A stretch of DNA of 64,000 nucleotides from Paenibacillus tuaregi (GTDB lineage Bacteria; Bacillota; Bacilli; Paenibacillales; Paenibacillaceae): NCBI RefSeq assembly GCF_900086655.1, contig NZ_LT575476.1, positions 2,329,869-2,393,868 of the forward strand. The letters are read 5' to 3'. The notes under the pieces were generated by a model. It had not been told where the DNA came from. It saw nothing but the letters and a program-made list of their open reading frames with translations, and did not search any database. The first letter of the stretch is position 1, and the number at the start of each line of letters is the position of its first letter. Positions 1 to 8,361 of the stretch are shown here, in pieces. The position numbers were made by a program, and so were the translations under genes.

Positions 1-2
1 CG

Positions 3-1799
3 CGGGCGGCGGAGCTGCGCCGCGGCAGGTTCACGGTCGCGCTGTTCGGGGCGTTCAGCGCGGGCAAGTCTTCCTTCGCGAATGCCCTGCTCGGGCAGCG
101 CGTACTGCCGGTATCGCCGCATCCGACCACCGCGGCGATCAATCGTATTCTCGCGCCGGAGGACGGCTTCGCCCACGGCACAGCTGTGGTGAAGCTGAAG
201 AGCCCGGAGGCTATGCGCGAGGATCTGGCTTATTCCTTCGGCGTGCTTCAGATTGGGTCCTGGCAGGAGCATAACTGGCTGGACACTGTGCGGAAGCTGA
301 AAGCTAAGGATATTCCAGCCTCTGGACGGTCCCATTACAGCTTCCTGCAAGCGGCCGCCCTTGGCTGGGAGGAGAATTCGGGCCACCTCGGTGAGAGTCT
401 TACGGTGGACATGGCCGAATTTTCCGCCTTTGTGGCCGAAGAGAATCGGGCCTGCTACGTGGCCGGGATCGATTTGTACTACAGCTGTCCACTTACTGAA
501 CAGGGAATTGTACTAGTGGATACACCGGGTGCGGACTCAATTCATGCCCGCCATACAGGTGTCACCTTTCAATATATGAAAAATTCAGATGCCCTTCTTT
601 ATGTCACGTATTACAACCATGCGTTCTCCCGCGCCGATAAACAGTTTCTAGCCCAGCTTGGCCGGGTTAAAGGCAGCTTTGCGCTTGATAAAATGTTCTT
701 CATCGTGAATGCAGCCGATTTGGCTTCATCTTCGGAAGAGCTGCATGAGGTTGTTGCCCACGTGGATTCCAGCCTCAGAACCGCGGGCATAGAACGTCCT
801 CAGATTTATCCGGTATCCAGCTTGAACGCCCTGGAGGCGAAGCTGGCGGGAGATGAATCTTCCCTGTCGGTCTCTGGATTCGCAGAATTTGCTTCGGTCT
901 TTGATTCCTTCATTGGGCATGACCTCAGCGGCCTGGCTGCTGCATCGGCAGCCGATGAGCTTCACCAGAGTCTTCTTCGGGTACAGCAGCGCATTAGCGC
1001 CCTGTCTCAATCCGGGACCGAACGGGAGCAGCTGATCCAGCGACTGGAGCAGGAGCGTGGTAGCTATCAAGAGTCACTCGTCTGTCTTCGAGGTACGGAT
1101 CTCAGTCCAGAAATTATTCAGGAGACCGGTGAGCTTGTATTTCACGTCCGCCAGCGGGTGCGTCTGGCCTCTATAGATCTGTACCGTGAATTCTTCCATC
1201 CATCCCTGCTTCAGGAGGATGGGGGCGATATGAAGAAGAAATTTGCCGTATCGCTGCATGATTGGATGTCTGGATTATCCGGTGAATTGGAGCGCGAGCT
1301 TCTTGCCACTTCCCTGCGGCTGGAGAAGAAAGTTGATGCCCTGATCAGCCGGGAGGCCGGCAAATGGCTTGAACATGAGTCGGGCCGCGAACCAAGGCCG
1401 TCCTTATTTGTAAAGGAATTCTCGGGATGGGCCACGCCGGAAATAGGGGAAGGGCTGCTGACTGGCCGGTTTAACTGGAAGGATTATTGGTCTTATTTCA
1501 AGAATCCGAAGCATTTCTTTGAAGGCAGCGGCAGGGAAGCTCTACGGGAAGCCCTGGCCGCGCCACTCGATGATATGGTAAAAGAAGTGGCAGACCGAAT
1601 TCAGGAAACCTTATCTTCATACTATTGTAATGAGGCGGTCCGCGGGCTTGAGGAAATGGCCGATCACTTTGAACAATTATGGGTGGAGTGGGAAGAAGAA
1701 TTACGCGGAATTCAAGCTTCTGGAGACGAGACAGACACCTTAATCGCCCTGGGCAAAAGGCTGGCCGAAAGTGAACAGCAGCTTCGGCAGATATCCTGA
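3..1799 (+). CDS. Dynamin-family GTPase, C-terminal part (5' end outside window)
   Basis: The open frame runs in from the window edge, so the N terminus is missing. The G1/P-loop GAFSAGKSS is read at about bases 48-74, upstream of the first ATG. G3 is DTPG (VLVDTPGADS), a G4-like NAAD follows, and the rest is long alpha-helix with heptad-like character, as in dynamin stalks. Bacterial dynamins of the DynA (YpbR) type carry two GTPase modules in tandem and act in membrane protection and fusion at the inner face of the membrane. This could be the second module of such a protein or a single-module relative. It ends 167 bases before the ABC exporter pair and is probably a separate unit. Family call is firm; the tandem arrangement is inferred. 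Confidence 0.85.
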   Translation, partial: RAAELRRGRFTVALFGAFSAGKSSFANALLGQRVLPVSPHPTTAAINRILAPEDGFAHGTAVVKLKSPEAMREDLAYSFGVLQIGSWQEHNWLDTVRKLKAKDIPASGRSHYSFLQAAALGWEENSGHLGESLTVDMAEFSAFVAEENRACYVAGIDLYYSCPLTEQGIVLVDTPGADSIHARHTGVTFQYMKNSDALLYVTYYNHAFSRADKQFLAQLGRVKGSFALDKMFFIVNAADLASSSEELHEVVAHVDSSLRTAGIERPQIYPVSSLNALEAKLAGDESSLSVSGFAEFASVFDSFIGHDLSGLAAASAADELHQSLLRVQQRISALSQSGTEREQLIQRLEQERGSYQESLVCLRGTDLSPEIIQETGELVFHVRQRVRLASIDLYREFFHPSLLQEDGGDMKKKFAVSLHDWMSGLSGELERELLATSLRLEKKVDALISREAGKWLEHESGREPRPSLFVKEFSGWATPEIGEGLLTGRFNWKDYWSYFKNPKHFFEGSGREALREALAAPLDDMVKEVADRIQETLSSYYCNEAVRGLEEMADHFEQLWVEWEEELRGIQASGDETDTLIALGKRLAESEQQLRQIS

Positions 1800-1966
1800 G
1801 CATTCGGGAGGATTTAGAAGGCGATACCGGATTAGCATCACCTAAGTCTGATCCGCTCTGAAATACCCTATTAAATGAACAATTTTCCTCTTTGCTGCCT
1901 TAAAGTTAGGATGGTAAACTTCATAAATGTTCCATAATATGACGGTTGGCAGCGAGGAGGAGACTT

Positions 1967-3739
1967 ATGAATGTTCTCAGGCAATTGCACGTCTATTATC
2001 GGGAGAAGAACTACTTGTTAATTCTCTCGATTCTATGTCTGGCAGCGGCCACAGCCCTGGGGCTGGTGTACCCTAATTTGCTTCGAAGGTTGATTGACGA
2101 TGTGGTTGGACCGGGGAAGTATGAGCAAGCACCGTATCTTGCTTTAATAGCGCTTTCAGTTATCGTGGTGAAAGCATTCCTGCAATTTTTAAGCGGTTAC
2201 TTTGGTGGAAGACTGGGCAATTTTTTGGCATACCGCCTGCGTAATGCCTGCTACGAGAAGCTGCAGTTCCTATCCTTCCGGTATTACGATACGGCCAAAA
2301 CCGGGGATTTGATGTCGCGGCTGACCGGGGACCTGGAAGCCATCAGACTGTTTATCGGGTTTGGCTTTGCCCAGCTGCTGAACCTTTTCTTTATGGTCAG
2401 CTTCGGAGCCGTAATGATGCTTTCTATTAACTGGCAGCTTACCCTGCTTACTCTGATTACCATGCCTCTGCTTGTGGCTGTAGCATGGAAATTTGAAACC
2501 AAGATTCACCCGGCGTTTCAGGAGATGCGTCTGGCTTTAAGTTCCTTGACCACTTCGGTTCAGGAGAACATTACCGGGGTTAGAACCGTCAAATCTTTTG
2601 CCAGAGAGCCACACGAGGTGGAGAAATTCTCTGAGCGAAATGAACGTTACAAGTCTAATCAGATCTTCGCTGCCTTGCTATGGAGCAGATATTTCCCTGT
2701 TATGGAGCTGCTGGCCTCTGTAAGCGTTGCTATACTGCTGGGGTTTGGGGGTTCACTCGTCATACATAAATCCCTGTCACTTGGGGAGTTAGTTGCTTTC
2801 TTCGGCTTGATTTGGTTCATTATCGGACCGCTTTGGGGTCTAGGCTTCCATATCAATAACTATACCCAATCCAAGGCTTCCGGGGAGCGTGTGCTGGAGA
2901 TTCTCAACCAGCCTATCGATGTGAAGGACGCTCCGGATACGATTCAGCTTGCGCCAGAGAACATTAAAGGGCACGTGGTGTTTGATCATGTGACTTTCGC
3001 ATACGGGAATAAGATGCCTGCCGTGGCAGACATCAATTTTGAAGCAAAGCCCGGCTCGGTGATTGGCTTCCTGGGCGGAACAGGATCGGGTAAATCAACA
3101 ATTATCCAGCTGCTGATGCGTGCCTATGACGTAAATGAAGGACGTATTCTGCTGGATGGGACGGATATTAGAAAAATTCAAATCCAGCAGCTTCGGAGTC
3201 AGATCTCCACTGTGTTCCAAGAGACGTTCTTATTCTCATCTTCCATCCGCAACAATATTGCCTACGGCATTAAGGATGTATCTATGGAGGAGATCATCCG
3301 GGCTGCCAAGCTGGCGAAGGCCCATGATTTCATTATGGAACTCGCAGACGGTTACGACACAGTGGTAGGTGAACGCGGAATGGGGCTCTCCGGGGGCCAA
3401 AAGCAGCGGATCGCAATTGCCCGCGCCCTCTTAACCAATCCTAAGATCCTCATTCTGGATGACGCTACAAGTGCGGTGGATATGGAAACTGAGCATGAGA
3501 TTCAGACCGGATTCCAGGAAGTTATGCGGGGGAGAACGACTTTTATTATTGCCCACCGAATATCCTCGCTGAGACATGCGGATTTGATCCTGGTTATGGA
3601 TCAAGGACGGGTCGTGCAGCAGGGGACCCACAACGAGCTAATTCATGTGGAAGGGCCATATCGGGACGTATTCCGAATCCAATATGCAGACTTTCTGTCC
3701 AGGCAGTCCGAAGGGAAAGATGAGGTGAATCCGGCATGA
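1967..3739 (+). CDS. Heterodimeric ABC exporter, subunit A (degenerate-site Walker B)
   Basis: A half-transporter of 590 residues: six-helix membrane domain in the first 310 residues, then one nucleotide-binding domain. Visible motifs are Walker A GGTGSGKST, signature LSGGQ, Walker B ILILDDATSAVD and H-loop IIAHR. The residue after the Walker B aspartate is Asp rather than the catalytic Glu, as in the BmrC/YheI side of Bacillus heterodimers. The start is placed at the ATG behind GAGGAGGAG; an in-frame TTG 21 bases upstream has no better ribosome site. The stop overlaps the next gene by ATGA, so the two are translationally coupled. Likely role is export of drugs or lipids; the substrate cannot be read from sequence. 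Confidence 0.9.
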   Translation: MNVLRQLHVYYREKNYLLILSILCLAAATALGLVYPNLLRRLIDDVVGPGKYEQAPYLALIALSVIVVKAFLQFLSGYFGGRLGNFLAYRLRNACYEKLQFLSFRYYDTAKTGDLMSRLTGDLEAIRLFIGFGFAQLLNLFFMVSFGAVMMLSINWQLTLLTLITMPLLVAVAWKFETKIHPAFQEMRLALSSLTTSVQENITGVRTVKSFAREPHEVEKFSERNERYKSNQIFAALLWSRYFPVMELLASVSVAILLGFGGSLVIHKSLSLGELVAFFGLIWFIIGPLWGLGFHINNYTQSKASGERVLEILNQPIDVKDAPDTIQLAPENIKGHVVFDHVTFAYGNKMPAVADINFEAKPGSVIGFLGGTGSGKSTIIQLLMRAYDVNEGRILLDGTDIRKIQIQQLRSQISTVFQETFLFSSSIRNNIAYGIKDVSMEEIIRAAKLAKAHDFIMELADGYDTVVGERGMGLSGGQKQRIAIARALLTNPKILILDDATSAVDMETEHEIQTGFQEVMRGRTTFIIAHRISSLRHADLILVMDQGRVVQQGTHNELIHVEGPYRDVFRIQYADFLSRQSEGKDEVNPA

Positions 3740-5580
3740 GTACACAGACCGAGACAACCGGGAAGCAGGATCCGGGCTTGAAGAAGAGAATCGAGCTGAA
3801 CGAGAGATTTATCTACAAAGACGATGATGCGATCGACAAGGCCTTTGACTGGAAGCAGTTCCGGCGTCTGTTCTCTTATATGAAACCGTATGCGAGACAG
3901 CTCCTGCCGCTGATTATCCTCATGATGATTCTGGGGACCATTACGAAACTGACTGTTCCTTATTTAACAAGTCTGGCGATCGATAAAGCGATTGTGAAGG
4001 AGGGCAGTCTCAGTCTTCTTTATATCATCACCGGTTCTGTTATCCTATTATATCTTATCCAATGGGGAGCGAGTGCTTACCGGATCAAGTATACGAACAT
4101 CATTGGCCAACGTGTGATCTATGACCTAAGATCGGATTTATTCCGGCATATTCAGAAGCTGTCTTTTAATTTCTACGATAAGAGACCGGCGGGCTCTGTT
4201 CTGGTCCGGGTGACAAACGATGTCAATTCCCTGCAGGATCTGTTCACAAATGGGGTTGTGAACCTCATGATCGACTGCGTCCAGCTTGTCGGTATTGTTG
4301 TCATCCTGCTTCTGGTCAATTGGAAGCTGGGGCTCGCGGTTATGGTAACTGTGCCAATCATGTTCTTCATTTCAACCAAATTGCGCCAGACCATCCGTAT
4401 TGCTTGGCAGGTTGTGCGCACGAAGAACTCTAGAATCAACTCACACTTGAATGAATCTATTCAAGGTATCCGGGTAACCCAGGCTTATACCCAGGAGCAG
4501 GAGAACATGCGTTTCTTCGATGCCATGAATTATGACAGCAAGAAATCCTGGGACAAAGCTTCCGCCATGAACCAAATGTTTGGTCCTCTGATCGAGATCA
4601 CGGGCGGAATCGGCAGCTTCATCCTGTTCTGGCTCGGGGCCTATCTCATTCAATCGGGTGAAATTACGATTGGTCTGCTGGTCGCGTTCAGCAACTATGT
4701 AGGCAATTTCTGGGACCCGATCAACCGTTTGGGGCAAATGTATAATCAGCTGCTTGTGGCCATGGCTTCATCCGAGAGAATTTTTGAGTTTATTGATGAG
4801 AAGCCTTCGATCGCCGACAAGGAAGGGGCTAAGCCGCTTCCGGTCATCCGCGGGGATATCCGGTTTGATCACGTGGTGTTTGAGTATGAGAAAGGAAGAG
4901 CTGCCCTGAAGGGGATAGACCTTTCGGTCAAGGCAGGTCAGTCTGTGGCCCTGGTGGGTCATACGGGTTCAGGGAAGAGCACGATTATTAACCTGGTCAG
5001 CCGGTTCTATGATATAACTCAGGGCCGGATCACGATCGACGGTTATGATATTCGGGATGTCACACTTCAGAGTCTGCGCAGCCAGATCGGGATTGTGCTC
5101 CAGGATACGTTCATCTTCTCAGGAACGATCCGGGACAACATCCGGTTCGGGCGCCTGGACGCTACGGATGAGGAAGTGGAGGCGGCCGCGAGAGCGGTGG
5201 ACGCCCATGAGTTCATATCCCAGCTGCCGGGTGGTTATGATACCGAGGTGGAGGAGCGCGGGAGTGCGCTGTCCATGGGGCAGCGTCAGCTGCTGAGCTT
5301 TGCCCGGGCGCTTCTGGCCGACCCGCGTATTCTCATTCTTGATGAGGCTACGGCGAGTATTGACACAGAGACTGAGCTTAAGATTCAGGAGGCACTGAAG
5401 GTGCTTCTGAAAGGCAGAACGTCCTTTATTGTGGCTCATCGTCTTTCTACAATCAGACATGCCGATCATATTGTGGTACTGGATCATGGGGAAATCAAAG
5501 AGGAAGGAACCCATGACCAACTTTTGGAGAAGAAGGGAATATACAGTGGATTAATCGAAGCACAATTCAGATTTTTGTAA
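3736..5580 (+). CDS. Heterodimeric ABC exporter, subunit B (catalytic partner)
   Basis: A 614-residue half-transporter with a short cytosolic N-terminal extension (about 45 residues), six membrane segments and a C-terminal ATPase domain. It has Walker A GHTGSGKST, Walker B LILDEATASID with the catalytic Glu, and H-loop VAHR. Its signature is LSMGQ instead of LSGGQ. Pairing LSMGQ with the Asp-type Walker B of the upstream partner puts both defects in the same composite site, leaving one fully competent site, as known for BmrC/BmrD-like (YheI/YheH) exporters. It overlaps the upstream stop by four bases. Substrate unknown; multidrug export is the usual annotation. Confidence 0.9.
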   Translation: MSTQTETTGKQDPGLKKRIELNERFIYKDDDAIDKAFDWKQFRRLFSYMKPYARQLLPLIILMMILGTITKLTVPYLTSLAIDKAIVKEGSLSLLYIITGSVILLYLIQWGASAYRIKYTNIIGQRVIYDLRSDLFRHIQKLSFNFYDKRPAGSVLVRVTNDVNSLQDLFTNGVVNLMIDCVQLVGIVVILLLVNWKLGLAVMVTVPIMFFISTKLRQTIRIAWQVVRTKNSRINSHLNESIQGIRVTQAYTQEQENMRFFDAMNYDSKKSWDKASAMNQMFGPLIEITGGIGSFILFWLGAYLIQSGEITIGLLVAFSNYVGNFWDPINRLGQMYNQLLVAMASSERIFEFIDEKPSIADKEGAKPLPVIRGDIRFDHVVFEYEKGRAALKGIDLSVKAGQSVALVGHTGSGKSTIINLVSRFYDITQGRITIDGYDIRDVTLQSLRSQIGIVLQDTFIFSGTIRDNIRFGRLDATDEEVEAAARAVDAHEFISQLPGGYDTEVEERGSALSMGQRQLLSFARALLADPRILILDEATASIDTETELKIQEALKVLLKGRTSFIVAHRLSTIRHADHIVVLDHGEIKEEGTHDQLLEKKGIYSGLIEAQFRFL

Positions 5581-5726
5581 CTTTGTGTCGGATATCCAAG
5601 ATTTTTTTCGTAGAGCACTCTTGCATTCTAGACAAGAAACCCGGAAAATAGATAAGAAGAAACACTTATCTGCGTGGGAGGACCTAGGACAGTCCGTTCC
5701 ATATTCATAAGGGGGATTTCTGAGGA

Positions 5727-6914
5727 ATGTGGGGTGCTCCTTTTTCTGAGCGTGCCAGAACGATGATGCTGTTGGGCAGCGGAGAGCTGGGTAAGGAAGT
5801 CATCATAGAGGCCCAAAGACTCGGGGTCAGAACCATTGCGGTGGACCGCTATGAACACGCGCCTGCCATGCAGGTGGCCCATGAGTCACATGTCATTGAT
5901 ATGCTGGATGCGAATGCACTTAAAAGTTTAATTTATGACAAGAAACCCGATCTTATTGTTCCAGAGATCGAAGCGATTGCCACAGCTGCGCTGCTCGAGC
6001 TCGAAGAGGAAGGGTACCATGTGGTGCCGACGGCCAGGGCAGCCAGGCTGACGATGGACCGTGAAGGCATACGCCGTCTTGCAGCGGAAGAACTGGGTAT
6101 TCCAACAGCCGCTTACCGGTTCGCGGACAGTCTGCACAGCTTAAAAGAAGCGGTTAAGGAACTCGGAACACCGTGTGTGGTTAAGCCGTTAATGAGCTCC
6201 TCGGGGAAAGGCCAGACGGTATGCCGGACTCCTGAAGACGCAGAAGCCAGCTGGAATGCGGCACTGGAAGGTGCCCGTGCCAAAGGAGCCGCAGTTATTG
6301 TGGAATCCTTCATTCAATTTGACAGTGAAATTACACTGTTAACGGTTCGTTCCGTATCCGGAACGATCTTTTGTCCACCTATTGGTCATATTCAGAAGGA
6401 TGGCGATTATATTGAATCATGGCAGCCCCATCCCATGGGGGAGAAGGCTCTGCTGGAGGCTCAGGATATCGCCCGCCGGATTACTGATGCGTTAGGTGGG
6501 TATGGGTTGTTCGGTGTGGAGCTGTTCCTGACAAGCGAAGGGGTCTTGTTCAGTGAAGTATCCCCGCGTCCGCATGACACGGGAATGGTAACGATGGTGA
6601 CCCAGGATCTGTCTGAGTTCGCCCTGCATGTTAGGGCTATTCTGGGATTCCCGGTACCTAGTGTGCACGTACTGACGCCTGGTGCCTCCGCGACACTCAA
6701 AGCGGAAGCCGAGGGAGAAGGATTCATCATTAATGGTCTTCATGAAGCATTGGAAATCCCCCGTACACAAGTTAGAATTTTCGGTAAGCCGCTCAGCAAG
6801 CCGGGGCGACGGATGGCGGTGGCGCTAAGTGCAGATGAAGATGTGGACAATGCACGTATCCAAGCCAAAAAAGCGGCAAGTCTATTAAAGGTGGAATGGG
6901 CTGAAAATGAGTAA
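5727..6914 (+). CDS. purT: Formate-dependent phosphoribosylglycinamide formyltransferase
   Basis: PurT uses formate and ATP to formylate glycinamide ribonucleotide, the folate-independent route for the third step of purine synthesis. The 395 residues show an N-terminal biotin-carboxylase-like fold starting MMLLGSGELGKE. An ATP-grasp domain follows with the phosphate loop VKPLMSSSGKGQ, then metal and ATP ligands in GVELFLTSEGVLFSEVSPRPHDTG. Length is normal. A GGGGG run about 13 bases upstream and a nearer GAGGA serve the ATG. The next gene, an acetyltransferase, overlaps its end by 8 bases. No known riboswitch structure was recognised in the 146-base leader. Confidence 0.95.
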   Translation: MWGAPFSERARTMMLLGSGELGKEVIIEAQRLGVRTIAVDRYEHAPAMQVAHESHVIDMLDANALKSLIYDKKPDLIVPEIEAIATAALLELEEEGYHVVPTARAARLTMDREGIRRLAAEELGIPTAAYRFADSLHSLKEAVKELGTPCVVKPLMSSSGKGQTVCRTPEDAEASWNAALEGARAKGAAVIVESFIQFDSEITLLTVRSVSGTIFCPPIGHIQKDGDYIESWQPHPMGEKALLEAQDIARRITDALGGYGLFGVELFLTSEGVLFSEVSPRPHDTGMVTMVTQDLSEFALHVRAILGFPVPSVHVLTPGASATLKAEAEGEGFIINGLHEALEIPRTQVRIFGKPLSKPGRRMAVALSADEDVDNARIQAKKAASLLKVEWAENE

Positions 6915-7368
6915 TCAGGTGTGTGCTCCGGCACTCTTAATCCGCAAATGTTCACATCACGATGCGAAGGAAATCACGGCTTTAATGAGACAGCTTCGCT
7001 ACCCTACTACGGTGAGTGTAATGGAAGAGAGACTTACCGCACTGGAGAATCATCCGAATTATCGGAATTTTGTTGCAGAGCTTGATGGCAAGATTGTAGG
7101 CACCATCAGTCTTAAGCAATTGAAGACCCATGAAATGAAACAGCCAGTTACACGGATTACCGCACTTGTTGTGGATGAGAATCACAGAGGCAAGGGGATT
7201 GGAACCACTCTGATTCAAGAAGTGGAAGCCTGGGGAAAACGCAAGGGCAGCCAGGAGCTGTTCCTGTCCACCGGGGATGATAACCATTACCGTCCTGACG
7301 CCAGACCGTTCTATGAACGGCTCGGATTTGAATGCGCAGGATACCGTCTTTACAAAACTTTGAAATAA
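6907..7368 (+). CDS. GNAT family N-acetyltransferase
   Basis: A 153-residue single GNAT domain. The acetyl-CoA pyrophosphate loop is seen as ENHRGKGIGTTL, and the closing strand as PFYERLGFECAGYRLYKTL. It transfers an acetyl group from acetyl-CoA to an unknown amine. Its start lies inside the end of purT (8-base overlap), so it is translated from the same message, although no direct metabolic link to purine synthesis can be seen. A strong terminator follows 14 bases after the stop. Confidence 0.85.
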   Translation: MSNQVCAPALLIRKCSHHDAKEITALMRQLRYPTTVSVMEERLTALENHPNYRNFVAELDGKIVGTISLKQLKTHEMKQPVTRITALVVDENHRGKGIGTTLIQEVEAWGKRKGSQELFLSTGDDNHYRPDARPFYERLGFECAGYRLYKTLK

Positions 7369-7382
7369 ATAACCTTCACATA

Positions 7383-7410
7383 GTCATCCCTTGATGGGAT
7401 GACTTTTTTC
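7383..7410 (+). terminator. Rho-independent terminator after purT-GNAT
   Basis: Perfect stem GTCATCCC / GGGATGAC with a TTGAT-type loop, followed by TTTTTT. It closes the purT-acetyltransferase unit. Confidence 0.9.
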
Positions 7411-7420
7411 TGCTCTTTAA

Positions 7421-7460
7421 CGAAAGAAAGAGGACAGCCCTATCTGGTGGCTGTCCTCTG
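7421..7460 (-). terminator. Rho-independent terminator of the lipoprotein gene
   Basis: Read on the minus strand, the stem GAGGACAGCC / GGCTGTCCTC is followed by TTTCTTTCG. It lies just beyond the stop of the minus-strand lipoprotein gene and back to back with the purT terminator. Confidence 0.8.
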
Positions 7461-7466
7461 GTTTGT

Positions 7467-8147
7467 TTACTCTTTGACTTTGAAGGAATCCATAATGGAT
7501 TTGATCAGGGTATCCTTGTCTTTATCATAATCCTTCTTAGGGGTTGAGTAGCTGACCACATATGTGTTCTCTTTGGCTGGAACAATTAATTGGGTGAGCA
7601 CAACGTCTGTGGAAGATTGCGGGTTCGAATAGCTCGCTGTGGAGAGGGCGGCTTTGAAGCCGTTGTGATCCACTTCGGTGAAATCTATAGCCTTGTAATC
7701 CTTCATGCCATTTGCTTCCCCGTTCTCCTGCAGCACTTTGGTCGCGTTATCCGCAATATCTTTGGCTGTATAAGATGCGCCAGGGGTTACGGTTACATTG
7801 AGGTTGCTGGCAAACTTTCCTTCAGGCTTCGGATCATAAAAGGCCGCTTTGATCAGGGGACTGTTCAGCTGCTTCTCATCATATGTACTCCAATCCTTTG
7901 GATAAGAAATCGCGAACTGGTCGTTTTCAAGAGTTTTGCTCTCGAAAGAAGTTTCCTGCTTGTTGTCTGAAGAAGTTCCTTGTTTGTCATTTGTGCTTCC
8001 CGAATCTGTAGAAGGCGTCTTGGCTTCTGTTGATACGGCAGGCTGTTTGTTGTCAGCTTCTCCAGTCTTTGTGTCAGACGCAGCTTTGTTCCCGCAGGCT
8101 GTTAATAAACCAATTAGAATAACAGCTGTAATCCATTTCTTTGTCAT
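7467..8147 (-). CDS. Putative lipoprotein, PsbP/LpqN-like domain
   Basis: A 226-residue secreted lipoprotein with a lysine-rich N terminus, hydrophobic core and lipobox LLTAC (Cys18). A low-complexity Ser/Thr/Asp/Lys linker covers about residues 25-70. The remaining roughly 150 residues begin FAISYPKDWSTYDEK and end in a repeat of VVSYSTPKKDYDKDK type, resembling the PsbP-like fold of many Bacillota lipoproteins. Function unknown. The gene has a GAAGGAGAT ribosome site and its own terminator, so it is monocistronic and divergent from the yesN-type operon. Confidence 0.8.
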   Translation of the reverse strand: MTKKWITAVILIGLLTACGNKAASDTKTGEADNKQPAVSTEAKTPSTDSGSTNDKQGTSSDNKQETSFESKTLENDQFAISYPKDWSTYDEKQLNSPLIKAAFYDPKPEGKFASNLNVTVTPGASYTAKDIADNATKVLQENGEANGMKDYKAIDFTEVDHNGFKAALSTASYSNPQSSTDVVLTQLIVPAKENTYVVSYSTPKKDYDKDKDTLIKSIMDSFKVKE

Positions 8148-8274
8148 GTTGATCTCCTTCTTAGAAATTTATGGTCTATCCATATTTAACCAATCAGTTC
8201 ACTATTCTAACAAAAAAGTGCTAAAAAAGGAAATGCAAGATGCAACTCCCATTTGGTTTTGGATGTCCTATCCG

Positions 8275-8303
8275 TTGAGGGATTAAAGGTAAACGGTTAC
8301 AAT
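8275..8303 (+). promoter_or_regulatory. Promoter of the yesN-yesM-binding protein operon, with cre-like box
   Basis: TTGAGG (8275-8280), a 17-base spacer and TACAAT (8298-8303) make a good sigma-A promoter about 58 bases before the yesN start. Bases 8287-8301, AGGTAAACGGTTACA, match the CcpA box WTGNAANCGNWNNCW with one mismatch and overlap the -10. That placement would give glucose repression. This is consensus matching by eye; binding is inferred. Confidence 0.6.
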
Positions 8304-8361
8304 GAGGTTGCAGCATGAATTAGATTCTTTGAATTGTTAGATCACCTCGAAGGATGATGAT

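Noticed and set aside
5581-5726. Possible riboswitch in the purT leader
   Set aside because: I looked for purine, ZTP and tetrahydrofolate riboswitch cores and found none; only short unpaired GGAC...GTCC elements are visible.
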